This document shows, piece by piece, positions 13,835 to 25,945 of a DNA stretch of 64,000 nt (position 1 is its first letter; each line of letters starts with the position of its first letter). The notes beneath the pieces were generated by a model. That model saw nothing but the letters and a program-made list of their open reading frames with translations, ran no database searches and was not told the DNA's origin. Made by a program: the position numbers and the translations under genes. Source of the stretch: Polydactylus sextarius (taxonomy: Eukaryota; Chordata; Actinopteri; Polynemidae). The stretch is from contig CM028914.1 of assembly GCA_016801845.1 (NCBI GenBank), positions 10,995,772-11,059,771 of the forward strand. Reading direction: 5' to 3'.

Positions 13835-14140
13835 GAGACAAAAGGAGGAGGCTGAAGGACTGAAATAAATGGTGAAGCAAAAAGGAGGGGAGGGAATGAT
13901 GGTGAGGAAAGAGAGGAGGAAATGGAGAAGTAGGAGGAGGGAGACATGAAGTAAAGAGGAGAGAAATCATCTGATGACAAGAGAGCGAAAGACTTGAGAG
14001 GAAAGGAATGATGACGGGCGCCGTGAAAGAGCAGAGCTTTCTGAGCGACTTTCAGACAAACGGAGGGAAAGATGAGGAGGGAGAGGTTTTATGGTGACAA
14101 ATGAAAGCAAAGGGAGCATGAGAAGGAAAAAAAAAATAGG
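13835..14140 (+). other. Purine-strand (GA-rich) block of about 300 bp
   Basis: This strand is overwhelmingly A and G, with units such as GGAGGAGG, GGGGAGGG, GAGAGGAGGAAA and AAGAGGAGAGAAA, and few pyrimidines. The apparent minus-strand frames here are Ser/Pro/Leu-rich artefacts of the bias. Long polypurine tracts can form intramolecular triplexes, but many interruptions make that uncertain here. Confidence 0.6.
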
Positions 14141-16614
14141 TGAAAAGAGCCCAAATGGAAGCCAGCAAAGTTGATGTGAGTCAACAAGGAAGAAACAAAT
14201 GAACCTGCTTGAAGTTTAAAAGATGGAGGAAAAAGTAAATGATGGTGTTGCATGAAGGATTTCAGAATTCATTGATCTCTTTCAAGGTACTTAATAATCC
14301 TGAGGCATCATCAAATAAAAAAACAACTCAATAACCAAAACTCTGAAGCAGCATCTATATCATTACCTTGAATCTTCTTTAGGTCCAAACACACAAGTAG
14401 TGCCTAAAGGGGAGTTTTGAAAATCTGGGTTGGAAACTGATAAAACTGGTGTATCTGTTAGCAACGGTCTCACCTGATATCCCCAACACAGAGCTCTGAA
14501 ACACCAGATGTTAAAGGACCAACAAGACCAAATGGGACACACTTCTGAATGTTAAATGTCAACTTAGCTCAACATTAGATATAGAGACGGTGGGTATATC
14601 ACATAAAGCTACAACATGTAAGAGGATTTCACAATAATTGCACTTTTTCAGCCTCGTCAGCCAATGGTAGCACTCCTTCCAGAAAGACTGGCTGTGCTAA
14701 TGGTAGCGCTAACTGTTTGAGTGTCCTTGGGTCACCCAGCATGAATTTGCAGCTCTATTTGTTTTCACATTTGGGCCTTAACACGCCATTACACTTAATT
14801 TTTTATGTATTTCTTTATACATAGTCAACAAACAAAGTACAACATTTAGTCCATTTCATATTGGACCAAAAAAAAAAAAAAAAAAAAAAAAAAACATTAA
14901 CTAGCATCTGGCATTTGTTTACTCTGGGAAAGGCTACATTCAGCGTTCATTTCCAGGTCAATTTAATGACTCCTGCTCTGGCAGCAGTATAAACTTTTTG
15001 ACTTTCAGAGCAGATAAACACTGTAAAATGTACAGTATTTTTGTTTTAAGTGTCTACAGGATGCACGATGGTGTGGCTATGCTAACAATGGTAGCAATGT
15101 TAACTAGTTAGCTTCCCACCATGCTTGTCCCACTGAGTCTGAATAAATTGTTTTACCGACAGAAGCATCTCACATATGGTAACAGTTGAGACTCAGTCCA
15201 GCCAGAAAGGCAAACTTATGTGCTAGCACCAAAAATGAATTTTGTTGATGGATTTTGTTCGCTTGAATAGTTAGTTCTCCATTTCCTGTCTTAATGTTAG
15301 TTAGTTAGGCTGACCATGCTTCAGCTTCATACTGTGTACTATACAGCAACAGGATTATTTTCATTCCTCTCATGCAACTTTGAAGAAAAGCCAATTTCCC
15401 AAAATGTCAAACCACTGCTTTAACATTCAATCAGACAGACCTTCAGTACGAATTAGTGGATTGACATGAAGCATGATGTGACTATATGATGTAAAAAAAT
15501 AATAACAGTAAAGCAAATGCTGAGAATCAGCTGTTGTTTTGTCTAATGTAACTTTATACTTGCAAAAGTAATTGTGTAAATCTGGGAAGCCTGATGGCAT
15601 CACTAAAAATAGAGCCAATTGTAAAAGGTCCAAGATGTAGTGGACGTGTTGTACCTCTGGAGACCTGCTGAGTCATGGCTGCTGATTTTGATGGAGCTCA
15701 GACCAACAACAGACAGAGAAGCAGGAAGTTTTCATGTGTCTATGTGATTTATACGCTGTTACCCGATCACTTTCAGATCATCCTGAGGAGAAGTGTTTTG
15801 GCAATTATGGTTAATTTCAACATTTATAATCCACCCCATCTCTTTAACAGCGATTGTAAAGCTCACTTAAGGATCTTATTGCTCGACATTGGCCGGTTGG
15901 ATGACAATATGTCTTGTTTTGATGCTATGAGATGGTTGGGTTGCACAGTCTGGACAAACTGTTGGCATAGCAACCACATTGTCTTTAACCACGTTTTGAT
16001 CCCTAGAGACAGAACAAGTGTGAAGATCTCAGAGGACTGAGTGGGAGAGTGAGTCAGACATTTCCTAAAAAAACTGAATAAACCTTTGAACCTTTAAACT
16101 GTTACTGCTGAAGTAAATGAAGTATGGAGGGTGCAGAGGATCCTGTAAAAGATTCTATTTATTTGCATAATGGGAAGTGTAGTATCCAATATGGAGCTTG
16201 GCTAATATAAGTCTTGCCAGTGCTCATTTCTTTTCTATCCTCAGTTCATTGTTATAGTCCAATAGAAAATACCAAAAAAAGAAAAATGAAAACACCATCA
16301 GATACCCAATCTGAAATGGGTGAGGAGAGTGGGTCAGACCAAACCTTAAAAATAATAAATCTGAAATCTGGTCAACCTGAACAAAAACCAGTGGCAGCAA
16401 CACGATGATAAGCTTTAAACAACAACCAACAGTGGAGAAAAGGAGTGAACTTCTCTAGACTTCACAGTTCACTATTACCTTAAGAAAAAAAAAAAAAAAA
16501 AGGTGTCTTTAACCCCTGAATTTTAAATTAAGATTTTTGGATTTCTGTGAGCATTTACAAACTCTGTCACAACCAGACTTTGAGAGTAGTTCATATGAAG
16601 TCAGGATGTTGGTT
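14141..16614. other. Non-coding stretch; 27-base A run at 14868
   Basis: Contains an A run at 14868-14894, several GCTAATGGTAGC/GCTAAC-type words at 14690-15120, and a 121-codon open frame at 15675-16040. That frame has ordinary AT-rich composition, no recognisable domain and no splice or promoter context. AATAAA words follow at about 16076, but I do not regard it as a gene. Confidence 0.4.
16165..16183 (-). promoter_or_regulatory. ZNF143/THAP11-like motif
   Basis: On the minus strand the bases read ACTACACTTCCCATTATGC, close to the known SBS consensus ACTACAATTCCCAGCATGC. No CpG-rich promoter surrounds it. Confidence 0.3.
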
Positions 16615-16870
16615 TAATTTAAACGTTTATTTACTGCTAACCAGCTAGCCCCAGCTTGTCCTGCCTTATATTCCCCTGGCAGCAGGCAGGTCTCTAACCA
16701 TGCAGATGAACTGCAGCTCCACATCTTGGTCGGCAGGTGGGGACTATAGATGTGATTATGCTCAGATGGAGACCAGGACTTCATCTGCAGTAGCTGGCTA
16801 ACAGTTTAAAAGCTAACAATAGACTGGCTACCAGAGACTGAACTTTCAGTTACACCACTGTTCAATGCCT
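16615..16870 (+). repeat. Interspersed repeat family 1, copy B
   Basis: Shares with 440-765 and 59672-59998 the blocks CTGCAGCTCCACATCT, TCNGCAGGTGG, GCTAACAATAGACTGGCTA and CAGAGACTGAA in the same order. The 5' part is poorly preserved. Copies B and C share the GCAGGTGG block, which copy A has largely lost. Confidence 0.6.
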
Positions 16871-19800
16871 TTTTTAATTAAAAAGACAGATCATTATCGA
16901 GTCTAAAGCAGTGGTTGTCATAAGAGTTTCATCTCCTTCATTTGAATCATTTTGCCTCGAGTTTCCTAGCCTTTGTCCATCTTGTCACTTTGAGTAACTT
17001 CAGTAATGGAAGTAGCTGCTCAGAGTGAGTCTTATAATCTCTTGTCTTGTAAACACAACAATGTCTAAAGCTTCTGGCAAACAACCATCACCAACACCCG
17101 GTCTTGGCAAGAAACCACAGCCATAGTTTCCTTCAAGTTGAATCAATCCACCAAAATTAACCAACAAGTTTTCAGTTTGTTGCTCTTTTCATTTTCCATG
17201 TACAGTCTTGAAACACCAGCTGCGGATCAGTGCAGTGCAGTTATTGCCGTAGAGTCGTTTACACACAGTTGGGGAATAAATGGCCTATATTTAACTTCCC
17301 AGACCACCACTGAAGTAGGGCAACTGCAGGGGAGGCATCTGGCAGAAATGTAAATGTTTAAGGATGCCATATGATTAGTGCCACCCGGTTACAATTAATT
17401 TGGCACAACATACTGTGATGAAATTATTCTTCTAAATCTACTTCCTGATTCTTGTTTAAGTCTCGTCTAACTAGTGGACATAGTTTGAACACTGACATGA
17501 ACAGACATCAGTAAATATTTGTATTTATTTGTAATATTTGTAAAGTATCTGTCATGGGGTGAAACTGCGGTCAAACTAAAAAAAAAAAAAAAAATCAAGA
17601 AAGCAAACATCACCATTTGAGAACATTGAGACGAATCATTAATTTTTAATGCTTAACTTTGTTTCTTGTTGCTGTGCAACAGCCTCTGGACGATGATGAT
17701 CCGGTACGATCAGTACAAGAGACTCTGTGAAAGAGGTTCAATCAATGTGGCTGCAGTCCCTATTGGTCACTGACAAGAGGTCGATAAAGGTTATGAATTA
17801 TTCACACGTGTCTCTAAACTCTGCAAAAAGAAACAAAACACTGTAAAAGTTTAAATACACCCAGGTATAGAGCACATAATGTTTTGATGGAATGTTGGCT
17901 GAAGTGCAGATGATAAAATTAATCATTTGCCTTTTCTCAGACTTTATCTCTTTTATTTTTACTCCCTATTTCTCTCTCTTCTTCCTCACCCAATTCCTTC
18001 CCTGTATATACAGAAACACAATATGCAAAACATTTAGAGTAGCAGAAGCGTGGACTCATTCAGCGCTAATGTTGTATGCACCGTAAACATCTTTACATTT
18101 TAATGGACAATGGATATTTGTACTCATTATCTGCAAAAAATGTTCACATTTACGCTACTGCTGATCTTTCTTTGAAAAACTTTTAATGCACTTCTAAACT
18201 AGTCTCACTTTAGTAGAAAGTGTAAATCATTTTCAGAGACGCTAGAGAAGTTGCTTTCATCAGGAACATGAACATCTTTTTCTTTTATGGAAAATGCTCC
18301 CGTGTGTTGGAGACTCTGACAAGAAAGAATCAAAAGTTAAACTGCTGCTGAATTCAACATATCGATTTTTAAGAAAACTAAATTTCTAAACAAAATTCAA
18401 CTGCAGACAAGTGATAAACAAACCAGTTGTAGTTTCTTTACCAGATTGAATTCATTCTCTCCAATCTAAATTTGAATAACATGACTTTATGTTTCAGTCC
18501 AACATTGCATGCAGGCGACACACCATTTCATCTCATGTACACATGAAGCATTTAAGGTGATGAGTCAATCTGTTTTCATCTCATGAAGTTATTTTGGTTT
18601 ATTTGGAAGTGGTGAGTGTTGGATAGTTTTGGTTTTTAAATAAGATGAATTCAGTGGTTGAGTTTATCAGGCAGCTGAAGAGCCAGATATTTTATTCAGA
18701 GGTCGGTGGAGACTGAGCCAAATATTCTGAGCTGAGATTAATCAGGATCAAATCAAATCATCAGATACAAACATAACTCCACAGATGCTCGGCATGAATT
18801 TGGATTTGGTTTAATTTGGATAAAATTGACTTTTTATGGCGCTCCTCTGCCGCCTACAGACCCCAAAAATTAACTGAAGTTTGAATTTAATCCAAAAATA
18901 AGGAAAAGTGACAACTTTTTTTTCTTTAAATGTGTGTAAACCATTTGATTTATAGTCCCATTGCGTTTGTCAATGTATCTCTGTATAAAACCATAAAATG
19001 CCAAATTTTGATGTTAAAAAGTAAAAAAAAAAAAAAAAAGGATTCTCATAGTAATCAAGGGAATTTTCACCAGTGGTGGAATTAGTCCGGCAGCCATTAC
19101 TGATGTATTCATCCAGACACACAGGATTTGTCTTCCCCGCTCCGTACTAACACCGTCCTCCAGATTTGCCTTGGGCAGCTGCAGTCTAAGGGAAAAAAAA
19201 GTGAAGCAGCAACTGAATTATTGAACAAATCAAGGTCCCGGGCTACGTATTTATATGATATTGGTAATGAGGCCACTGGAGATTGCGCCTTCAGTCGCAG
19301 AGAGAGAAAAGATTTTTATAAGCTCCACAGAGTGTTTGTGTGTGTGTATGTGCTGGGGGAAGGAAAGGATCTGTACTACGGTAACCCTAAGTACAGATGA
19401 TGACTTCACTGAATGAACTCTGTAGCCATTCTTCCCGCAGGCCCTGCTGCTTGAGTGCTGCTTCTGTTGTTTGTAATATGTGTGGATACTCAAGTGGAGC
19501 AGCTCTAAAACTTTATCTTTGTGTGTTTGTGCGTGTTTGTGTGTGAGAGTATGTGTGAGGGAACTTTTCTATTGTTGTAAACGCATTGACAGTCGCCAAC
19601 CGAGGCACAGGAGACACGTTCAGGTAGTTCAGTGCAGTTCACATGCACTCTGTGTTCGTATCAGTTGTTAAACATCACCTTGTTATTCTCTTGCCTGTAC
19701 CAGCCAAGTCAAAAATGTGCACTGAGCAGTCAGTATGGCAGAGCTTTTGACACTAGTGTGGGTAAAAAAAAAATCCACAGTTCAAAATCAACTAGTTATG

Positions 19801-20016
19801 CTGGAAAAGTGAACCGTATTACACCAGGAGACATCAGTCTTTCAACATGCTGGTTTGCTGCTTGGAGATAGGAGCAAACAAAAGATGAGACAGTTGTGCT
19901 GTGTTGTCCTCTGGAGGATGACATCACTGTCATGCTCTTCGTGATGTCCTGCTCTCCACCTTGCATCATGGAGAACATGGAAATGGGGCTGTTTGTTGTG
20001 CAGCAGTACTCCTGTC
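16871..20016. other. Non-coding stretch, no gene seen
   Basis: AT-rich sequence with A runs near 17578-17594 and 19022-19039 and short imperfect GT runs at 19335-19350 and 19520-19560. No exon with paired splice sites and no recognisable element end. Confidence 0.45.
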
Positions 20017-20099
20017 AGCCTCCAGGGGGCGATGATGAAGATGCTCCTCCCGCTGACTTCTTGAGAGCTTGTTGAAAAACGGCTGCCACCTAGTGGTGA
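20017..20099. promoter_or_regulatory. Two CTCF-like motifs
   Basis: CCTCCAGGGGGCGATG on the plus strand (20019 onward) and, on the minus strand, CCACTAGGTGGCAG (20083-20096). Both resemble the vertebrate CTCF core CCASYAGRKGGCR. They are in opposite orientation about 60 bp apart. Binding cannot be inferred from sequence alone. Confidence 0.35.
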
Positions 20100-20337
20100 A
20101 AAAGTTTTCCCGTTAAAAATATTCGGACGGCAGCTTTCACTGCAAAACCACATTTACAACCCAAGTTAGAAAGCAAACAAATGATACTCATATTGATCAG
20201 TGCTTCATCTCCACTTTCAGCTACCCATGATTCTTAGTAGCTCATCTGTGTAGATTTGTTGTTTCCATTGGCAAAAAACCCCCTCAAAAACGTGTTTCAT
20301 TCAAAACTTAATGATCTTTGTTGCGTTGCTGTGTAGC

Positions 20338-20411
20338 TTCCGATAGCTCAGGTGGCAAAACTCACTCAGGAATGTGCAGTAACACGGGTGTTGGGGACCA
20401 ATTTGTGGCAT
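20338..20411 (+). mobile_element. Degenerate tRNA-derived SINE head
   Basis: GATAGCTCAGGTGGCAAAAC matches a tRNA D-arm with a Pol III A box (TAGCTCAGGTGG). About 40 nt later ACGGGTGTTGGGGACC resembles a decayed T-arm/B box. Spacing fits a tRNA. The arms do not pair well and there is no intact acceptor stem, so this is a SINE head or tRNA pseudogene rather than a working tRNA. No 3' A-rich tail is obvious. Confidence 0.4.
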
Positions 20412-20918
20412 CAGGCAGATACATAAAAGACAGAAATGTCTGAGGAGATTAAGTCCTGCAGAAGAAAGCACTGGTGAAAAATAAAACAAGGATTTTTCTT
20501 CAAATTGAAGCAGCTGGCAATCAATTCAAAAGACGACGTTCAAAGAACACCTGTAAATCTTTGCAAATGACTGTGGTTGCGTTTGTTTCGTGTGTGTCAC
20601 TGACGCCTTTAGCACCAAAGAAACAAAATAGTAGGGCGGACTTACGTATAATGCGCCTTCTACTTTCTATTTTGTCTTTGAGTCTTTATCTTAACACCTG
20701 AAGAGGACGAAAGTTTAAATTAAATTAAATTACACAGAAAATATAATCGCTAAGTATCACTTTAAACTTGTGTCTCTGGCCTGCGCTATTCTCTTTGCAA
20801 TCCATTAAACTACTTCCTCTCACTGTGGATCACGAAGTCAAAACTGCAGAGCAACCGAGCAAAACGAGCCACAGCGGGTCTTTTGAGTTTGGCCTTTGCC
20901 TTGTTCGTCTCTGCAAGA
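20412..20918. other. Non-coding stretch, no feature seen
   Basis: Moderately AT-rich sequence up to the compound microsatellite. No exon recognised. Confidence 0.45.
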
Positions 20919-20919
20919 A

Positions 20920-21006
<87 letters not shown>

Positions 21007-21007
21007 C
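20919..21007. repeat. Compound microsatellite (TA)n(TG)32(TA)n
   Basis: TATATATA, then TG from 20929 to 20992, then a TATATATA run to about 21006. The TA flanks on both sides are typical of decay of a TG array through TpG to TpA changes at its edges. All apparent frames over it are artefacts. Confidence 0.95.
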
Positions 21008-23319
21008 ATACTCTCTCTGCACACGTTCCCCTCGCTGACATGGACTTCCTCTTTCTGCAGCCACTTATTGCCCGACTGTCCATAAAAAGACTGAACTGGG
21101 ATTCCAGCTCATTTGCCTTCCCAGGCTACAAATCTCTTTTTCAAACTGCTGTTTAAATGTTAAATGAAAGGGCTGCTGCCTGTTCAGTACTTAAGGAAAC
21201 ATGTGCACTTAACCCACTGCTGAGTAATTCTGTCTCAGCGATGGCTTTCTTGGGGATGAGGTGAAGGTCTTGTCATTCAGTGGTTAATCTTGAGGAGAGC
21301 ATACAGACTCAAGGATCCTCAAACCGCAAACGCCAAGTGTGTGTTCATGAATTTTTAACCACTTTGTAACACTCACCAACCGTTAGCCAACCTCTCACAT
21401 ATTGACGCACAGGAATTTATATTTTGAGTAGAACTACATCACATCCTTTAAGAAGCAGAGAGCCGATTGCTTTGTCTTTTGTACAGTTTGCATTTAATGT
21501 GAACTTCTCTGCCATTTATTGTTTTTTGAAAGTGAAAATGTCTCTTGTTCTTTCACAGATAAGTCACAAGTACAATATATTATGCTGATCAAACTGTGGC
21601 AAAGCAATTTTTGATTGTGTAGTCATAACATCCATTTTCACTACCAGTAAACTTCAGTAGCGGCGGTGATGTCCACTTGCCGTCATTAGCATGCTAACAT
21701 TGACAGAAGGAAAAACATTAAAGAAACGGAGCCAAAATCCGAGCAAACGTTGCCGTGGCTTTTTTTTGACACACAAAAGTCAGACTTAAATAAACAATTG
21801 CTAATGCGAATTGATAATGTACCAATCACAAAATGTTACATTTAAAACATTTCTAGCTAATTTGTTTTCGATTGCTGGGTTAGTAAATAGTTGCACTATC
21901 TGTGTGTAGAGTTGCACCATAGCTTTGTCCGTCATCTGTTACTAAACCAATGTTTCTCATAAAACAAGTGTAAGTACAACTGATAAACGTACTAAATAGT
22001 TCCAGATTGGTTTCTTGGTTGAATGGCAACATAATTTGACACAGTGAAAGCTGGAATATTGAATGCCAAGAGGCACAAATCTGTTCTTTTTTCGGTTGTT
22101 GTTGTTGATTTTGTGGTCCAGTGGAGGTGGTTTGAGTATCAGATAAGGATTCCTTCTCAGTGTTCTCTTGAAGAGGTCTTACACTGTGACAGACCCAGAA
22201 TGCGTTAATGATTATAAACCATATTGAAGCCCCTTTGGAAGTTGATCTAACGGTTTAGTATGTTAAACAAAATTATGTACAAGTATGTTTGCTTTGCTCT
22301 CGAGATGCATGAATCCACCACAAGTTATACAGAACACTGCAGAGTTTGAACTGAGTAAAATAAAAGTTCTTTCATCCTGTGCTGAAGTCCTTGTTCTGAC
22401 TTCTAGTTAGGCTTAGGATGGGTTTTATGATCCCAGTCCCTGTCCATAAATCTTTTCATGAACTTGTCCCTGACTCTGGTTGATGCACTGTCTTGATATA
22501 TAACTGGTTCCGTTTTTTCTTTTTCTTTTTTTCTTTTTTGGATCCACAAACTTTTCTGCTTACCATACTAGAAACTCCAAAAGATCTTCTGAAGTTTTCA
22601 AACCAAATGCAGTTACTGTTTCATCTGTTACTGTTTCATCTCCTGATGAATAAGTCTTTTTCTTTTTTTTTTTTTCAGTTTTATATTTAGCAATTAACCT
22701 CTTGGCCCTTCTTTGCCACCTGCAAGTGGACGGGTCGTGTCTTTGTTGTGCATCAGCAGCTTCTCTGCTTAATGAGATGTTGTTCTGATTGGCAGCTGTT
22801 CTGCTGGAGAGGGTGGTCTGGCCGTCACAGTGTACATTTGTTAATTAGTGCAGATTCTGAAGCGAGCCTCCATTATGGCTCCAGTCGGGGTTGCTAGGAG
22901 ATTTGTGACACGACTCCGAGGCTTTTATTAGGATGACGTTACTGTATCTCACAAATACATAAAACACACTCTCTGATTGAAATGAGGATATTAATCTAAC
23001 ACGAGCTCGCACTAAAAGCACAAGACCACCCCCTCATTCTTTTGTTCACAATGACATTTTAATTCCAGTCAGAAAATGTTAATGAGACATTTTAATGAAT
23101 GTACTTCTATTTTTATTTTTTATTTATTTATTTTTGGCAACAGGTAGTAAAAAGATTAGATTCTAAATTTATTAAATTATTTAATTTCTTGTAGTTCTTC
23201 TCAGCCACTTGCAGAAGCAGCAGCAAAAGACCATTTTAAATATGAAACATATATTCTTTATTTAGCTGTTAACATTTTTTTTTCTTCTTTTATTTAGTTC
23301 TCAGTGGATGTAGTATTAT
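21008..23319. other. Non-coding stretch with a possible conserved element
   Basis: T-rich interruptions at 22505-22535 and 22658-22675. The part at 22840-23040 is more balanced, has no simple repeats and includes CCATTATGGCTCCAG and TTTTATTAGGATGACG words, so it may be a conserved non-coding element. No paired splice sites were found. Confidence 0.35.
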
Positions 23320-24345
23320 AATTCAACTCAGTTCCGCAGCATTAAATATCTCATAAAATAGTCATGAAATTTAATGAAATGATTCATGTACATGGACACG
23401 ACTTTTCCATTTGTTTTTCTTTGTGGCACTTTGCAGGACTTTAAAGCAACCGAATTTCCCAAAATTGAAACTTCACAATTTTTCCCTGCCGGAGTATAAA
23501 CAGAGCCAGAAATAAACATAATAACTCTGAAGTCACTTCAAGTTTCACTGTCACAAAAAAATAGCAAATTTGTGCCCATGCGCGTGAATCACAGCGTAAA
23601 ATTTCTTGATTATTTAACAAATTTCCGTGACACTGGATAGCAAGTTGAAATTAATCCGTTCCATTTTTTTTTTTTTTCCCCATCATCTTCGCCACAGCTT
23701 TTAAACTGATAATTTGACTTTGACTGCAACCCACTCATGGAAATCAATGAAGTAGTAAAAGTATTATTACCTATTAATAGGTTGTACTGAAGATTCTCTC
23801 TTTTTTGGGGGAGGGGGGCAAATGACTTTCAAATGAAAATATTTCGATTTCAAGTCATGATTTTTTTCCCATGTATATTAATTAATTGAGAGTCACGGAA
23901 ATAATGGAAATTTGTATCGCAAATCAAATTAATCACAAATGAATTAATCTTGTGATTATTTCATGAATTGTTGTGCTATCAGACACTTCTAAAATTCATG
24001 AAATAGTTCATAAAAAAGTTTAATGATTCAGTGATCAATGTTCAATGATTTCATACACATGGATGCACATTTCGACATTTTGTAACTGCACAGCTTTTAA
24101 ATTAACGTTTTAATTTGTAATACGCTGACCCAGAAATAAGTGAAATAGTCACAAAATTCAATGTATTGATTCACGTACAGCCGGAACAGTATTAATAGAC
24201 ACAGAGTTCCGCGTGTAGGCTGACAATACTTGGTTTAACAGGAGAAACTGACATTTCCAGTTGAAAAATACATTAGTTTGGAATTCGTCACAGGAAAGTT
24301 TGATTCTATGCTCATGAATCGATTAATGAAAATCTTGTTGACAAG
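23320..24345. repeat. Cluster of degenerate ATGAAAT/GATTCAYGTACA repeats
   Basis: At least three diverged copies of one phrase occur: ATAGTCATGAAATTTAATGA with ATGATTCATGTACATGGACA (near 23360-23398), a TTCATGAAATAGTTCATAAA ... GATTTCATACACATGGATG version (near 23995-24065), and AAATAGTCACAAAATTCAAT with GATTCACGTACAG (near 24140-24180). CGTGAATCACAGCGTAAAAT and TTTCCGTGACACTGG lie between. The spacing is irregular. It may be an old tandem array or the body of one AT-rich DNA element with internal repeats. Confidence 0.45.
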
Positions 24346-25926
24346 CTGTGAGATGTTTGTGGCACTCTGCTGCAGAATCCACCTGAACTTCACTGAATAT
24401 TGACTTAGTTAACTTAGTTTACTTTGTACTGTCAGACTTGAAAAGTTCCAAGTTCGATGGCATTATGGTGCACGATAGCATTGTTCACAGACCGAGTCAT
24501 TTCTTCTTTAACACTCTGCTCGGCCGGTTGTCTGCAGGCTCCGACTCGTCGCTCAGTCTGCATCTGTCAAACGGTGCGACGCTCCGAAGTGTCTGACATT
24601 CAGCGGTAACAATTTCAACACCGCTGATCAAACACCAGATATGAAGCTTACACTCAAACACGGCGGCGGAGCTTATCAGCAGCCTGCAGCACGTGACTCA
24701 GCGACTCTCCGCATTAAGTTTATTTCAGTGGAAGTCAAATTCAGTTCGGTACTTCAGTTTGCTCTGACCCAAGTTGGCTCATATTCCATTTTCACTCGGT
24801 TCACTTCAACTCAGTGCAGTTTAATACATTCAGCTTTGTAAGAAATGAGCCACGAAATCATATTTCTGTGATTGCGGCCTGTGCGGCACTTTGTGTTTGA
24901 CAAAAGCAATCTGGTCTGAAGAGAAGAGGTGTGTTAATCTGCGATGTATTCCCTGTAAATCATGTGTGGACATAAACCTGGTATGAAAGCATATTAATGA
25001 CACATCTTTAAAGGGGTCTGACATGAAAAGGCAGCAGTCCTTGAAATCATTCACACATTTGCATATAAATGAATGTCCATTTTTTCACTATACAGAGATA
25101 AAATACAAAAGTGACTCAACCTAATAGCATTTAATAAAAGCGTTAAATCGTTTAAGGGCATTTTTGCCTCTTTTCAGTCACTGGTGTTGCCGGGAAGGGG
25201 AAACTGTTTCACTGACATCGTGTGTGAAACCTGTGCTCTCTCTAAATTTGAAAAATTGCTGCTGTGTCCACATCACCCCATCCTGCAGCCTGGGGAAATA
25301 TGGACATAATTGGATGATTCCCACAACTCACATTCATGTTCAGCACCAACATTCATGGATAATAAAATGAATCAGTCAGGGGTAACATAATATGACAGAC
25401 CCTTGGTCGGATTTAAACCCAGGATGCAGGTTAGCTTTGGAAAAAAGCCGTTCTGAGTATCAACATTCAGCTTATTATTGTGCAAAACATTTTTTTAAAG
25501 GGCTTGAATAGCAAAATGGCAAGCAATATTATTATCAGTAATAATATTATATTGTTACACTTTGGAGCAAGCAATATTATTCGATCTTGGAATGTAAAAA
25601 AAAAAAAAAAAGATCCAACAAATAACCATCTCCAAATCCAAATCTTCTTCTCATAGCTTCTATTACAACATAAAAGTGTGTCATTGATACGACAGCAAAT
25701 CAACATTGATAAAAGAAGTTCACGAAGATGACGGCAAGACTTTGTGTTGTTTCTGATTCAGTGCTTCTCCCTGTCCGTGGTGAATTGATTTAATTGGTTG
25801 AACATAGTCTTTAATAGACAGTGATAGACAGATATGTGATATTGATGTGGTTGTTTTAGTATAGACCTAGTCTAAAGTCCTAGTCTGAGGCCTTGTCCCA
25901 TCTGCTAACATGGAATATACTGCGGT
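24346..25926. other. Non-coding stretch; 15-bp direct repeat
   Basis: A GC-richer patch at 24520-24720 has no supported exon. GCAAGCAATATTATT occurs at 25519-25533 and again at 25567-25581, with TAATAATATTAT between. An A run follows at about 25597-25611. Confidence 0.4.
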
Positions 25927-25945
25927 CAGCCACCAGGGGGCAACT
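25927..25945 (+). promoter_or_regulatory. CTCF-like motif
   Basis: CAGCCACCAGGGGGCAACT contains CCACCAGGGGGCA, a full match to the vertebrate CTCF core. No repeat context was recognised around it, unlike the motifs near 55 kb. Confidence 0.4.

Noticed and set aside
15675..16040. 121-codon open frame starting MAADFDGAQ
   Set aside because: No recognisable domain, no splice or promoter context, and AT-rich codon use like the flanks; the length is within chance for this much sequence.
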